The position numbers and the translations under genes were made by a program. DNA of 64,000 nt, from positions 1 through 64,000 of the forward strand of contig CM075937.1 of assembly GCA_038030265.1 (NCBI GenBank). The letters run 5' to 3'. Of this stretch, positions 1 through 12,276 are shown in pieces (position 1 is the first letter of the stretch; each line of letters starts with the position of its first letter). The notes below the pieces were generated by a model. The model had not been told where the DNA came from and made no database searches. It saw nothing but the letters and a program-made list of their open reading frames with translations. Source of the DNA: Corythucha ciliata. Its lineage: Eukaryota > Arthropoda > Insecta > Hemiptera > Tingidae.

Positions 1-1996
1 AATGGTTCGATGGTAGCCATGAAACTCGAAGAGGACCGAAAAGAATGACTGGTCTTGAAGTTTTAAATGCAGTCAAGAATGTCGAGAATGATTGGGGAAA
101 GGGTCGTAAGAAGCGCAAGAAGAAAAATACAGATGCTACCCAACCATGGAAGAAGAAGTCAATCTTTTTCAACTTACCATACTGGCAGGCATTACCCTGT
201 GCGTCATAACTTGGATGTAATGCACATTGAAAAGAACGTTTGCGAGAGCATTCTTGGCACATTATTGGATGTCAAAGGAAAATCAAAGGATGGGCTGAAC
301 TCTCGTAAAGACTTAGAAGACATGGCCATCAGGTCTGGTTTGCATCCAGTTGAGAAAGGGGACAAATTTTATTTGCCTGCAGCGCCCCACACACTATCAA
401 GGATCGAGAAGCAGGTTCTTTGTTCTAGACTACGGAATTTGAAGTTACCGGATGGTTACAGCTCCAACATCAGGAATTGCATATCAATGGAAGATTGCAA
501 AATATTGGGTTTGAAGTCTCACGATTGTCACGTCCTAATGCAACAATTGTTGCCAGTAGCACTCAGGGGACTTCTGCCTGCTGGACCAAGAAACACATAA
601 ATCGACTGTGTGCATTTTTTCATGATTTGTGCCAATGGGTTGTCGATAGAAATGCAATGGAGCAACTTGATTCTGACATTGCTGAGACTCTGTGCATGTT
701 TGAAAGGTTTTTTCTGCCATCTTTCTTCGACATCATGCTTCACCTGCCTATCCACCTAGGACGGGAAGCTCGTCTATGTGGCCCGGTGCAATATCGGTGG
801 ATGTACCCATTTGAGAGGTGAGACACTACCTAATTAACGTGTTTGACAATATTTTTAGGTTTTTGTATTGTTTATTTAATTGATTTCATAATCCGTCAGG
901 TTCATGAAGGTACTCAAGGGTTACGTCAGGAATCGTGCACGTCCCGAGGGTTGCATAGCTGAATGCTACCTTGCCGAAGAATGTGTGCATTTCTGCAGTG
1001 CGTATATAAAACAAGCAGCCAAAATTGGTGCACAACATGGACGCAATGAAGACTTTGTAAGTGAAACAATCCTCGAAGGACGTCCAATATCAAGTGGGAA
1101 ACCAATTACGGTGCCGACGACTTGTTAGAGATTGCTCATCGTCTGGTGTTGTTTAATAGTGTCGAGGTCCAGCCTTTTTTAGAGTAAGTCCCTTGTACGT
1201 ATGTTTTTTGTTTTCACCGTCTGGTTATTCATCTCGTAAACTTAATAACAAATTATCTTTCCAGAATGCATATAGAGGACCTTAAGCGTTCAGACCAGCG
1301 TCTCGAAAGAAATGAAACTCTGTTATTGAATAAACATATGGAGACTTTCCCACAATGGCTTGCAGAGAAGATCCGTTCGAGTAGGGACAACGTGGCAGAT
1401 TCATTAAAATGGCTTTCACAAGGGCCCAGACCGCAAGCAATGTCATATACGGGCTACATCATTAATGGACATCGATTCCACACACGAGATGTTGAGAAGT
1501 CCACACAAAACAGTGGTGTTACACTTGATGCGATACTGTCTGCCGATCAAGTGCAAGGGATACTAGCCAAGTAGTTGGCAGGGTCTCTTACTTTGGTGTC
1601 ATAAAAGACATCATCTTATTAGACTACTACATGTTTCGAATCCCTATATTTAAATGCGATTGGGCTAACATTGGGACAGGTGTAAAAGTAGATGATGGAT
1701 TTACCCTTGTGAACCTCCACCAAGGACAAAGCCAATTCGAAAAGGATCCCTTCATTCGGGCATCACAAGCCAAGCAAGTGTTTTACTCTAGGGAGAGTGA
1801 GACGTCTAATTGGTATGTTGTACTAAAGGCACCACCGAGAGGTTTCCACGACCTGGAGTCGTATGATGAGGCTGCTTATGTACCTTCAACCACATTAGAT
1901 GCATTTAGAGTTGACTTGAGTCATAGTGATGATGACGATGATGATCATGCTTATTTAAGGACGGATTGCGAGGGTGTAGAAGTGTCATCCACATAA
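1..1996 (+). pseudogene. CACTA (En/Spm-type) TNP2 transposase, 5'-truncated and frameshifted
   Basis: Remnant of the large transposase of a plant CACTA DNA transposon. The conceptual protein enters from outside the window. It shows a WKKKSIFFNLPYW block near 150-195, then HNLDVMHIEKN (about 208-240), the DUF4218 core with LPVALRGLLP (about 550-580) and GREARLCGPVQYRWMYPFER (about 760-818), and the DUF4216 core with IFKCDWANIGTGVKVDDGFT (about 1640-1705). A clean GT-AG intron, 818-900, splits the codon pair GAG AG|G TTC, and a second probable intron lies at about 1187-1264. The reading frame changes near 199, 590, 1115 and 1572, so the copy as sequenced cannot encode an intact protein. The shifts may be decay or uncorrected long-read indels. 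Family assignment is strong from motif order; coordinates of the shifts are approximate. Confidence 0.88.
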
Positions 1997-2239
1997 AAGG
2001 TCTCATTCTTGGTATGTTTGTTAATGTTCTTTTCCCTTCATTAGATAAACATTTGCAAAAGTTAAATTTTTTCTTTAAAATGTTTAGTTGCTTATCAATA
2101 ATGTCATGCATTAGATGTTCTCTCTATGTAGTTCTTATGAGTGGATGCTTATCATTAATGTCTATTGTAATGTGCTAAATTTTTATTTTTATTCTTAATT
2201 ATTTAGGTATTATCACTCGTGCAGCTTTCTTGGCATTGT

Positions 2240-5200
2240 GATGGATCCACATCGACGTCCTTCAGGCGAGGTGAGTATTTATATTGACAGTTATTTCTAT
2301 ATTTATTTAAATTATTTATTTTCTAACCATTTAATACATGTGTTTTGTTTCTTTCATGTACTTTACAGAGCTCTCATCAGGGAGAGAAGAGGGCTAGGAT
2401 AGAGGAGCAAGCTATCTATGCTGCTTCTCTAGGACGGGACAGTGAGGGGGTGCATATTTCATCATCCTCAGGATCTGTGCCCACACCTAGATCAGGGGAC
2501 CTGAGGGAGTCTGGTGAGGCCCCTCCCCAGAAAGACAAGAAGAAGAGGGGCCCCACCAGACTCATAGTTGATGACAGCCCCTCACTGCAGCGCATTCCAT
2601 TGCAATGGAATGATGCGGGCCAAGTAGTAGGGAGAACTCCGATAGATTATCCTCCCAGTTAGGGGTCCTCGTACGAGAGAGGATCCCCTTGACTGCGGAT
2701 ACCTGGTCCCACATCCCGCGGCATCTAAAGGACGACATATGGGACTATGTTCAGGTATAAAATATATATACGTGTTTTTTATATCTCATATATCTTTTCT
2801 TTTATTTTTACTAACATCTGATCTATTCTTAAATATGTGTAGCAAAAATGGGATCTGGATGAGAGCAAGAAAGTTTATTTGATGTCGATGATGGGGAAAC
2901 AGTATCGACCCACAAAGCACGAATTTATAAAAAAAATCAAAGAGGCCACCGATGGTGTTGACCCCGAGGAGGTGGTAGCTAGTCTGCGGCCGCACTCTAC
3001 TACTCCTTCAGTGGGAGGAGTTCGTCAGATCACGTGGGTCTGACGACTTTCAGGTAAAAATTTACTTAATAATTCTATTTTTTTATAAATACAGATGCAT
3101 TGTTTTTAATTAATTTTATTTATTATTTTTCATAGGGTATCAGTGGTAGGAATAAAGCCTTTCGTGCACAGCAGACCATGATGCACACCACAGGCAGAAA
3201 GGGATATGCACGCTTGGGGACCGGCTAGTAAGTTGATTTACTTAAGTCGATATAATAATTTTTTCTTTTTCAATTACTACCATCATATTGTTTAATAATA
3301 TATTTACTAATTAACTGTTGTCTTTCTCCTTAAAATCTATCTTACAGGTCCGCGAGACTGGCTCCCAGGTATCCAGGGCCGATGTATGGATTGCAGGCCA
3401 TACGAGGAAGAATGGGACACCTATTGACGAGGCCGCCAGACAGGCCATGGTAATAAATGTTCAAAACCCTATTAATTTATGCATAGATATGTATTTCATT
3501 ATTAAAACATGTTTTTTTTTGTTTTTTGTCATCGCAAGAAAGGATGCGGGAACGATCTGTACCATCCGCTAAGACTTCATCTAGCTCCTTACTAGATGAT
3601 GCAGTATCATAGGCACTCGGTCTTGAACGATCAAGGAGAGTACGCGGATGTGGGTTGGGGGTTACACCCTCTTAGTTTGAAGGCTTGCCCGCTACTAAGA
3701 GTCAAAGGGAAACAGCATCTAGAGGAACAACTTAAGAACCTTGACAGATGTGGTGGAGGCTATGAGAGTTCAGGATGGAAAGTGGTGGTCCCGAGACCAG
3801 GTCCTCACATGGACATGCCTGCAGGGTTCTTGTTCAGCTTATTGTGAGGTAAATTTAAATAGTTTACATCTAATTCGATATATATATATTTTTAAATATA
3901 AACCTAAAGCTAACCTAACTCTATCTATTTTTATGATATTTTTAGCCTAACATCGGCATCTATTCTTAAATATGTTAGCAAAAAAGGGATCTGAATGAGA
4001 GCAATAAAGATAATTTGATGACGATGATGGGGAACAACGTAACGACCCACAAAGCAAGAATTTATAAAAAATCAAGAGACACCGATGGTGTTGACCTGAA
4101 GGAGGTGGTAGCTAGTCTGCGGCCGCACTCTACTACTCCTCAGTGGAGGAGTTCGTCAAGATCATGTGGGTTCTGAACGACTTTTAGGTAAAAATTTACT
4201 TAATAATTTTATTTTTTTATAAATACAGATGCATTGTTTTTAATTAATTTTATTTATTATTTTTCATAGGGTATCAGTGGTAGGAATAAAGCCATTCGTG
4301 CACAGCAGACCATGATGCACACACAGGCAGAAAAGGATATGCACGCTTGGGGACCAGCTAGTAAGTTGATTTACTTAAGTCGATATAATAATTTTTCTTT
4401 TTCAATTACTACATCATATTGTTTAATAATATATTTACTAATTAATTGTTGTCTTTCTCCTTAAAATCTATCTTATAGGTCTGGAGACTGGCTCCAGGTA
4501 TCCAGGGCCGATGTATGGATTGCAGGTCCATACGAGGAAGAATGGGACACCTATTGACGAGACCGACAGACAGGCCATGGTAATAAATGTTCAAAACCCT
4601 ATTAATTTATGCATAGATATGTATTTCATTATTAAAACATGTTTTTTTTTTGTTTTTTTGTCATCGCAGGAAAGGATGCGGGAAGCATCTGTACCATCCG
4701 CTGAGACTTCATCTAGCTCCTTGCTAGATGATGCAGTATCACAGGCACTCGGTCCTGAGCGACCAGGGAGAGTACGCGGATGTGGGTTGGGGGTTACACC
4801 CTCTAGTTTGAAAGGCTGCCGCCACAAGAGTCAGAGGGAAACACATCTAGAGGAACAACTTAAGAACCTGACAAATGTGGTGGAGGCGATGAGAGTTCAG
4901 ATGGAAAGTAGGTGGTCCCAGAGACCAGGTCCTCACATGGACATGCCTGCGGGTTCTAGTTCAGCTTCTCGTGAGGTAAATTTGAATAGTTTACATCTAA
5001 TTCTATTTTTTTAAATATAAACCTAAAGCTAACTAACTCTAACTATTTTTATGATATTTTCAGCCTAACATCGGCATCAATGAGAGGTGCTTATTATTAA
5101 ATTGGGATGGGAAAGGCCAGGTTGTTGCGAGAGGTGAAGTGGCAGGGAAGGATCCCGATGAAGTGGTGAACGATAAGGTTGTTGGACCCAGGGCATGGAA

Positions 5201-5330
5201 GGTATGGATCGAGACTGTCTTTGTTAATGACGTTCAACTCTTTCGGGATCCTGGGACTCTTGATCTGGCTTTTCTTGATGGACAGCCAGTTGTCTGGCCA
5301 TATGAGTTCATCCAGCCAGACCATCAGTGA
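2240..5330 (+). pseudogene. Second CACTA gene, Transposase_24 (Ptta/En/Spm) type, with internal duplication
   Basis: Exon pieces of a plant Ptta/En/Spm Transposase_24-type protein, in the usual place downstream of TNP2. Pieces seen: a start-like MDPHRRPSGE near 2241; a charged exon at about 2370-2660 (Ser/Pro-rich then KDKKKRGPTR); KWDLDESKKVYLMSMMGKQY at about 2848; the family signature HTRKNGTPIDEAARQAM at about 3400-3450 and again at about 4530-4580; and a last exon of about 90 codons at 5062-5330 ending PYEFIQPDHQ. Exons are separated by T-rich introns with GTAA...CAG borders. The middle exons occur twice because of a tandem duplication, and the first copy has several indels. No terminal CACTA motif was found at either side, so the element ends are unknown. 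Confidence 0.75.
2841..4986 (+). repeat. Tandem duplication of about 1.1 kb inside the CACTA element
   Basis: The segment at about 2841-3855 is repeated at about 3977-4986. Exons and introns align along the whole length. Differences are mostly missing or extra single bases, often in runs of the same base. The second copy preserves the reading frame better around 4500-4980. Either a real duplication with decay or two noisy versions of one locus kept by the assembler. Confidence 0.85.
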
Positions 5331-6072
5331 CTCCTAGGTGCAGGTAATCACTTCTTATTCCTCATTCTCTTTTCATATGTGTTTATCTACCACCTTTGAT
5401 GCAAATTACACGTACTTAGTTGGAAACTATTAGAAGAGTTAACCTTATCGTGTGATATTGTTTGGAAACCTACAAAGTATTTTGATGTTTAGAAACACTA
5501 TAATGTTGAATGTTGTCATAAACCTGTTCTATTGGAACTTATTGCTTTGTACTTACCAAAGAAAAAAAATAATCTAAATAGATTGTTATTCTTATGTTGT
5601 ATGTATAGAGCTATGCATTGGGGTCATGTGGACATCGGCGTTCGGGAGGGGTTCGGATTCCCCCACCCGCCCGTGGTTTTCGGGCCCACTCTTCGGCGCC
5701 TGATGCCGGTGCGTGAGAGGTCGCTAACCCTTTTACAGGAGGGTTAGGCTTTTCTTGGAGTCGCCACCAACTCGGGGTTAACCGATGGAGTTGGACATCG
5801 GTTCTCCTCTTCGGGTGAAGAGGAGAAGTCTAGACCCGGAGGTCTAGGGGTTTGACTCTTTGTACTGGTCTGAGTTCCTGAGATTTAGGGTAAGTTGTTT
5901 AGTTGCATTTGGGGAAGGTGTTAGGCACCCCAAATACCCGCCTTTTTAGGGCAGCTTCTCTCATTCATACATGTTTTAAATTATGCTAAAGTCATGCTTG
6001 TTAAATGTAAAGTTATTGGTCTGGACCACCCCCGTGGTGTGATCATTACAGTTGCACCTGAGACATAGTCTC

Positions 6073-6150
6073 GAGCTGCCTACATACCCGATCTTATGGT
6101 TCATGTGTTCCTAGGGTTTTGTCGGGATCAAACTGTATGTAGTTCTAGGG
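6073..6150 (+). repeat. Dispersed motif 'gctgcctac...acccg...gggatcaa...gtagtt'
   Basis: The same loosely conserved block, gctgcctacNtaccc then gggatcaaNcNgNaNgtagtt, occurs at 6073-6150 and 24,811-24,857, with a weaker version at 26,647-26,705. All three are in the same orientation. I believe it is a common element of plant gypsy-type LTR or untranslated regions (recollection, not searched). Confidence 0.5.
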
Positions 6151-6835
6151 GTTTGTTGTGTGTGCCAATCTCGGTAGTCAAGTACGTCTGACTGTGAGAG
6201 TGATGTAGGGTAGATTCATTTTAGATTATTTGTATACTTACAGAGTACTCCGCGCTGCTGCAAAATGTAGACAAGTTAGCTAAATGGGGTCAGACTATGT
6301 TGTACCAATGTGCATGGTTTTGAGAACCTAACTGGGCTATGGCCAAGTCTCAGGGTCTTTGGGTCGAACCATTACGACATGACCCTAAGGTAAGGTGAAG
6401 ACCGTAAAAGGTCAGGACGGGTTGAAATGTAGTGAAAGGGTAGGTTGACTCGACCTGGTCGCACTGACGTAACAGCCACTACTCAAGCGTTGTCTCCCAG
6501 GTAAAGTTTGGTATCTGATACACTTGGAAATTACAAGTGTATAATCAACCGTACTATGATAATTGGAAAGCTGAAAGAGATATTTGTAATGAAGGGATTC
6601 CTAGATTATGTCTATGGAATGGATTGGTTTGAAGCTGGGTTTCATTTGACCTTCACAGGCCTAACACCTGAAATTCATCCTGACGCCTGTAAACAGGGCC
6701 CACAGAGGTGCCTAAGCACGTGGATGAATTCCAAGATGTTAGTTGCTTGTGTATAGGCTTTAGAGAAGGTCAGGGTTCACTGGGGTGGGTCCCAGATCCC
6801 AACACCTGAATTTCTCCAATGCCTACATTTCCTGT

Positions 6836-7498
6836 CAACACCTGAATTTTAACTGATTAAAAATCAGGTGTTGGGTTTGGACACTCTGTACTCCGAGGGC
6901 ATATCTCTCTCCACAAAATTCTAAATTGAACGTGGTCGGTCAATTTGGAAAGCTGAGAGAGAGATCTTTCAACCATATATGATAAGCCTATACTTGCCTA
7001 ATGCCTATTTTTGAACTGACGCCTGTTTGTGCTGTCAACGCCTATTTTTTAATTCATTAAAAAATAGGCGTTGGGTTGAACAGTCTGTGTTCCGGAGGGC
7101 ATATCTCTCTCCAGAAAATTCTGATTTGAGTGTGGTTGGTCAATTTGGAAAGCTGAGAGAGAGATCTTTCCAACCATATATAATAAGCCTATACTTTTCT
7201 AACGCTTGATTGTCCATACACCTATTTTTCTGTCAATGCCTATTTTTTAACAGATTAAAAACAGGCATTGGGTTGAACAGTCTGTGTTTCGGAGGGCATA
7301 TCTCTCTCCAAAAAATTCTGATTTGAGTGTGGTTGGTCAATTTGAAAAGTTGAGAGAGATATTTCCAACCATATATAATAAGCCTATACTTGGTCTGATG
7401 CCTATTTTCTATAAATAAGCTTATACTTTGTTTATACGTTGGTCTAACACCGATTTTTTTCAACGCCTATTTTTAAATTCCTTAAAAAAAGGCGTTAG
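6836..7498 (+). repeat. Four hairpin-bearing repeat units with about 200-bp spacing
   Basis: Four units start with a perfect or near-perfect inverted repeat: 6836-6873, 7036-7073, 7234-7270 and 7461-7498. The first three are each followed by a conserved segment containing gagggcatatctctctcc and ending in aagcctatact. Copy 2 has a 17-bp stem (caacgcctattttttaa) with a 4-nt loop. Stems differ between copies, yet both arms change together in copies 1-3. Confidence 0.85.
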
Positions 7499-10490
7499 AC
7501 TTGGACCAAAATCCAGCAACCTAATTTTGGCCATTTGGACCCCTTAGAGGTGTTTAAAAATTCTAAAATTTGGTATGCTAGCAGGAAGTACATATATGAA
7601 CAACATATAAAAAATTTGGCTTAAGATCATGCATAGAAAATTCACAATAAAATCAGCAAATATTCCCCAAAACTAGGTCTCAAAAGACCCATTTTTTTTG
7701 GGTCTGTTTGGGGGCCATCTCGAGGCCTTCCACAGCTCTAAAAATCATGAAATTAAATACAAAGCAACCTACATGTGTCTAGTATAACATAATAAAAATT
7801 GGGCTCAAGCAGCCTCTACAAAATTCACACAAAAATCAGCACTAAAACTGGTTGAAAATAAGACAAAGTAGAGACTGTTGAGCCTCTACTGTGTACCCGA
7901 ATTAGAGCAGTGCTCTAGCATAAATTGGACAGCATAACAGTGATCAAACTAACATGATTTGAATGTAGATGATGAATTAGAGCTAGGTTTAGGCTTACCT
8001 TGCTTTGGAATGAAGGGTTTTGCACTTTTCTTCCTCTTCTTCTTTTTCTCTTAGATTTAGGGTTCTTCAGTTGCCAACCCTGTTCACCACGAAATTGGGG
8101 CTATTTATAGCCCCAATTTAGTTGAATGAAGGGTTGGATGAAGGATAAGGATGTTTAGGATGGAGGGTGAGGATGATCTCTATCCTAAATGGAGTGTAGG
8201 GCTAGGATGAGTTTGGGGTGTGTGGTTGAGATCTATTTGGAGGGAGAGACATGGATGGGTGAGGTGGCAGGTCCAAGGGTTAGATCAGGTTTGAGCTAAA
8301 CTAATGGAGGGTTAGATGGAGAGTGTGCTAATGAGGGTGGATAGGGGAAGCCATGAGGGATGTCATTCGGCAACACCTCATTGGTTGCAAACCTAAAGGG
8401 GGGATCCTAGGATGCTTGATGGGAGGTTCTAAAGGGTTCACTAGGGATTTGAAATCCATCTAAGGGATCCTAGGGTGGAGGGTGAGAGAGAGAATCCAAA
8501 GATTCCAATCCAAGAGTTATGAATGATTAGCTAAAGATGAGAATGCATTAAATGCAAAATATCTCACTTTAGCTAATCTTTGAATAATATCTTGATTTCT
8601 GATTTTTCTGAACCCTATCGCTGCCGTCACTCTGTGTGAGCTCCCGAGCTCGGAAGTTGGCCTAGTCAGTGTCAATTTTAGAAGTCACAGATGCTCCGGT
8701 CGTCTTGGTCCAGTCAGAACCAAATTACGAAAAGGGTAAGGGGGTCAAATCAGGTTTTTTGGCTAAAAAAGCTCTCAGATGTAAACTGGAAGGGCAAGAT
8801 GGTAAAATTGATCTGAGGGTGGCCCAGGGATAGATGCTCCCAGGTCCAGGTGATTCACAGCTTCTGACTGCACGAGATTACGGTACCCGAGCAGGAAATT
8901 AGGTCAAAAACCATTTTTTGAGTGGTTTGACAAAATTGTACCAGGAATGCTGCTAAATTTTTTGTAAAATGCCGCCTCTAGTCATATCCAGGGAACTTGA
9001 AGTCTGGGGAGTCTTGGAGCTATAGAGACTGACGGATTGGCGGTTGGATTCCCGAGCAACCGCCAAGAGCTTTTCGAAGCAGAGTCACTTGAACAAATTG
9101 GGTTTCTGTAGCTGCCTGAAGCCGGGTGAAATTGAATGACCAGACATTTCCTGAACCAGGGGTTCGTGAAATGCTTTATTGAGGACAGGGAAGATTCTGA
9201 GAAAATGGCTCTAACCTTACTGCATTCTAAGCTCGGGAGAACTTTTAAGGGCATTCTGCGTGCCAAATACAGACAAAACAATGTTTTTTCTGGGTTTGGG
9301 CAGAAATGACTGCTTGGGCCATGGATTTTCTGCAAATTAGCATGGATCTGATAGTCTCACGGCTCTGAATTTACTGTGGTGTGGCCACTAACTATCTGAA
9401 TTTCTGATTTCAGATGCGCTCCCGAGAGTCGGTCGAGCACCTGATTTTTAGACCTGATTTGTCATGCTTTTTGGAGTATTTAAGGGAATCTTGGCAGATA
9501 GATTTTACGAAAGCCCTTGCTCCTTAGACAACTTTTTGAAGGCCTCACGATTCTGAAGAAATGGACACCGACTGATCCTGATTTGGAGGTCTGGAGAATA
9601 TTCTAGCTCTATAAGAGCAAAAAGTAGGAAAATAGCTTTTTGACCTTTTGGGGAAGATTTGAGATTTCACAGAGGTTCGAGACTTCAAAACTCTCTTCTC
9701 AGACCTGGAGATTTGAAGCTAAGGCTGAGGCCGAGATATGGCGACTGACCTTTCTGAATTCAGAGATCGGATGAGTTTCTGAGAGCTCTAACAAGGGTCA
9801 TTTCTTGGTCAGGGTTATCATAGATTGAGAGATTGGCTGTTGCCGTTCTCGAGCAGTGTCTGACCTGTGATGAGTTTTATGGAGGAGGGAGACTCAAGGA
9901 TGCATAGGATCTGAAATTACACCATTTGGACCACAAGAGAGGCTCCAGGGGTCCTTGAGGGTCCAAGTGTCATTTTCTGAGTAGAAAGGGTAAAATGGTA
10001 ATTTTTCACCCACGGGTCAAAAAAGGTGAAAATGTGAATTCTTTGCTTGTGATGCTTCATGACAAGAAGGCTTATGTAGAAATTCAGTGATCTGGATGAC
10101 AAATAGTGAGTATTGAGCCTTTGAAGGTAAAAGGGTAAATGGTAATTTTTTATCTGTGATGCTTTACTGGAGAAAGGCTTACAGGAGGTGGAAAACTTAC
10201 TGATGACATGAATGGGGTTCTAAAATGTGGACCCTCAAAGTCCCATTGGTGCTTTTGAGTGAAATTAGGGTTTGTCCTGAAATGGTGCTTTTTGGGCTGT
10301 AATAAGGTGCTTTGACTGGTTCATTTGTGACTGGAGCATCTTGGAAAGACCTCTTTGGGAATGCCTAACCTCCTAGAGTCCAGGTTTGCTCTTCCTAAGC
10401 CAAGGGTGCTTAGAGTCTTGATGCCTAAATGTTGTTATGCTGTCCTTATGCTATCACATGACCCGAGTCAAAATTTGGGTGCTGACAGAT

Positions 10491-10500
10491 GCCCCCCTTT
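10491..10500 (-). other. Polypurine tract at an LTR edge
   Basis: On the minus strand aaaggggggc is followed by atc and then TGTCAGCACCC. A near-identical arrangement occurs at 20,193-20,170. The polypurine tract primes plus-strand synthesis just upstream of a 3' LTR. Confidence 0.55.
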
Positions 10501-10608
10501 GGTATGTGTGGCTGTGCCATACATAGCAAAGGAGGAAGTGCCCTAATTTTGACTTGGGCGAGATAATACTTCTTCCTTGCATGTAACTCATGGATATTGG
10601 GTGGGTTG

Positions 10609-11062
10609 TTTTGAAAATGCAGACAGTTTTGGCTGAGAAAATAATTGTGGGTTGAAACTTGTCCTTGACTTGTAGGTCAAGGTTTTGGAAAATGTTTGCT
10701 TTTTGAAATGCCTTCTCGAACTGAGAGTCAACTCTTTTGGTGTTTGCAAATAAATTTGGAGGTATCCTATTTTGAAATGAGTATCAACCAATAGAGATGG
10801 GCTCTCATTTTGAAAAGATGGGCTATTTATGGGTGTTTTTGTAATATAGAACAGTTTTGGTTAAGAAAATATGATGGGCTAAAGTTTGTCCCTGACTTTG
10901 GAGATCAGGGTTTTGAAAAATGTTTGCTTTTCAAAATGCCTTCTCGAATTGAGAGTGAACTCTTTCGGTGTTTTACAAATGCCTTCAAGATTATCCGAGT
11001 TCAAAAATGGGTGTCAACCGATAGAGAAACTCTCTTTGTTTTGGAAAGGATGGGCTATCCAT
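10609..11062 (+). repeat. Diverged tandem duplication, unit about 227 bp
   Basis: Segments 10,609-10,833 and 10,835-11,062 align. Both contain acagttttgg, a ttgtcc...gact...ggtca block, atgccttctcgaa and gatgggctat. Short ORFs inside it have no recognisable product. The stretch from 11,063 to 11,768 is not coding; around 11,540-11,700 it holds diverged relatives of the gacgacctttt core of the next array. Confidence 0.7.
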
Positions 11063-11768
11063 GAATTATATGCAAGCAATTAGTACTTTCTCTAACTCCT
11101 CGGTGTTACTGTTAGCATATGCAGCTGCATCGGGAGACATGTAAGTCATCGACATAGGGCGCAACTGCTTGAAAACATTGCGGAAAACCGATCATGCAAA
11201 AGCTGTAAATCATGCAAACAATTTAAAGCTTAAGAATTAGACAAAGTTAGTAGAATATGACACATTGTATGAAAATTGCTAAACATGTAGTTGCTTTGGA
11301 AATTGTTGAGTATATCTTATGTTCAATTTGAAGTTGATTATCATGTCATGAATGCAGAAAAGTTGTGCAGAAAATGATGGATGAAAACAAAGAGTTGTTA
11401 GTGATGTTAATTGTTGGCTAAATGTCACTTGCCTCCCTTTTAATGAGTTTGCATTTGGCTGTGCTTTGCTGTTTCAAGTGAAAATCTTATTGATGATTAG
11501 AAGATTGCATGGTGAGTTGCTGAGATTGTTGGAAGATTGTTTGACGACTTTTTTCAAAGCCGAGAGGTTTATTTGATGACCCTTTTCTGGGTCAAACAAT
11601 TCACGACTCATGGTTGAGTCGAAAGAAATGACTTGACGACCTTTTCTAAGGCGAAAGAATTATTTAATGACCCTCTTCCAGGTCCAATGATTAGCAAGAA
11701 GTAGGATGATGACTGAGAGTAAATGATGAATTCAATGAGATTGAGTTTAATGAACTTGAGGTTGAGAG

Positions 11769-12276
11769 TGCTATATATTATTCATGACGACCTTTTAAGG
11801 GTTCAAGTCATGAAAATGATAATACATAGTCTGCTTGAAAATGCTACATATTATTCATGACGACCTTTTAAGGGTTCAAGTCATGAAAATGATAATACAT
11901 AGTCTACTTGGAAATGCTACATATTATTCATGACAACCTTTTAAGGGTTCAAGTCATGAAAATGATAATACATAGTCTACTTGGAAATTGCTACGTATTA
12001 TTCATGACAACCTTTTAAGGGTTCAAGTTATAAAAATGATAATACAGTCTTTTGGAAATGCTACATATTATTCATGACAACCTTTTAAGGGTTCAAGTCA
12101 TGAAAATGATAATACATAGTCTACTTGGAAATTGCTACGTATTATTCATGACGACCTTTTAAGGGTTCAAGTCATGAAAATGATAATACATAGTCTTCTT
12201 GGAAATGCTACATATTATTCATGACGACCTTTTAAGGGTTCAAGTCATGAAAATGATAATACATAGTCTTCTTGGA
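11769..12276 (+). repeat. Tandem array, about 72-bp unit, seven copies
   Basis: Units begin gctacatattattcatgac and continue with gaccttttaagggttcaag and aaaatgataatacatagtct. Starts are near 11,769, 11,842, 11,915, 11,990, 12,059, 12,135 and 12,206. Copies differ by a few substitutions (gacgacc or gacaacc). It abuts the 26-bp array. Confidence 0.92.

Larger units (their letters stand above)
5757..10487 (-). mobile_element. Long LTR-like block of a Ty3/gypsy Tat/Ogre-type retrotransposon
   Basis: Read on the minus strand, this block begins TGTCAGCACCC at 10,487, directly after a polypurine tract. It has a TATA-like ctataaatag at 8110-8101 followed by an A/G-rich leader, and near its far end carries a gene-free segment (6150-5757) with ggtgcctaacacc and the ggcgactcc motif at about 5757-5769. 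These marks, the lack of ORFs and the length of about 4.7 kb fit the very long LTRs of Tat/Ogre elements. The ggcgactcc motif resembles a primer-binding site, which would normally follow a 5' LTR, whereas the polypurine tract marks a 3' LTR. The block could be an LTR shared by two tandem elements or a rearranged copy. No coding genes are seen in 5,340-11,100. Confidence 0.5.

Noticed and set aside
904..1128. Independent plant genes from the short ORFs at 67-1996
   Set aside because: They are consecutive pieces of one TNP2 transposase separated by introns and frameshifts.
5757..5769. Confident primer-binding site call
   Set aside because: The motif fits what I recall for Ogre-type elements, but its position relative to the polypurine tract is inconsistent with a simple single element, so I mention it only as a resemblance.
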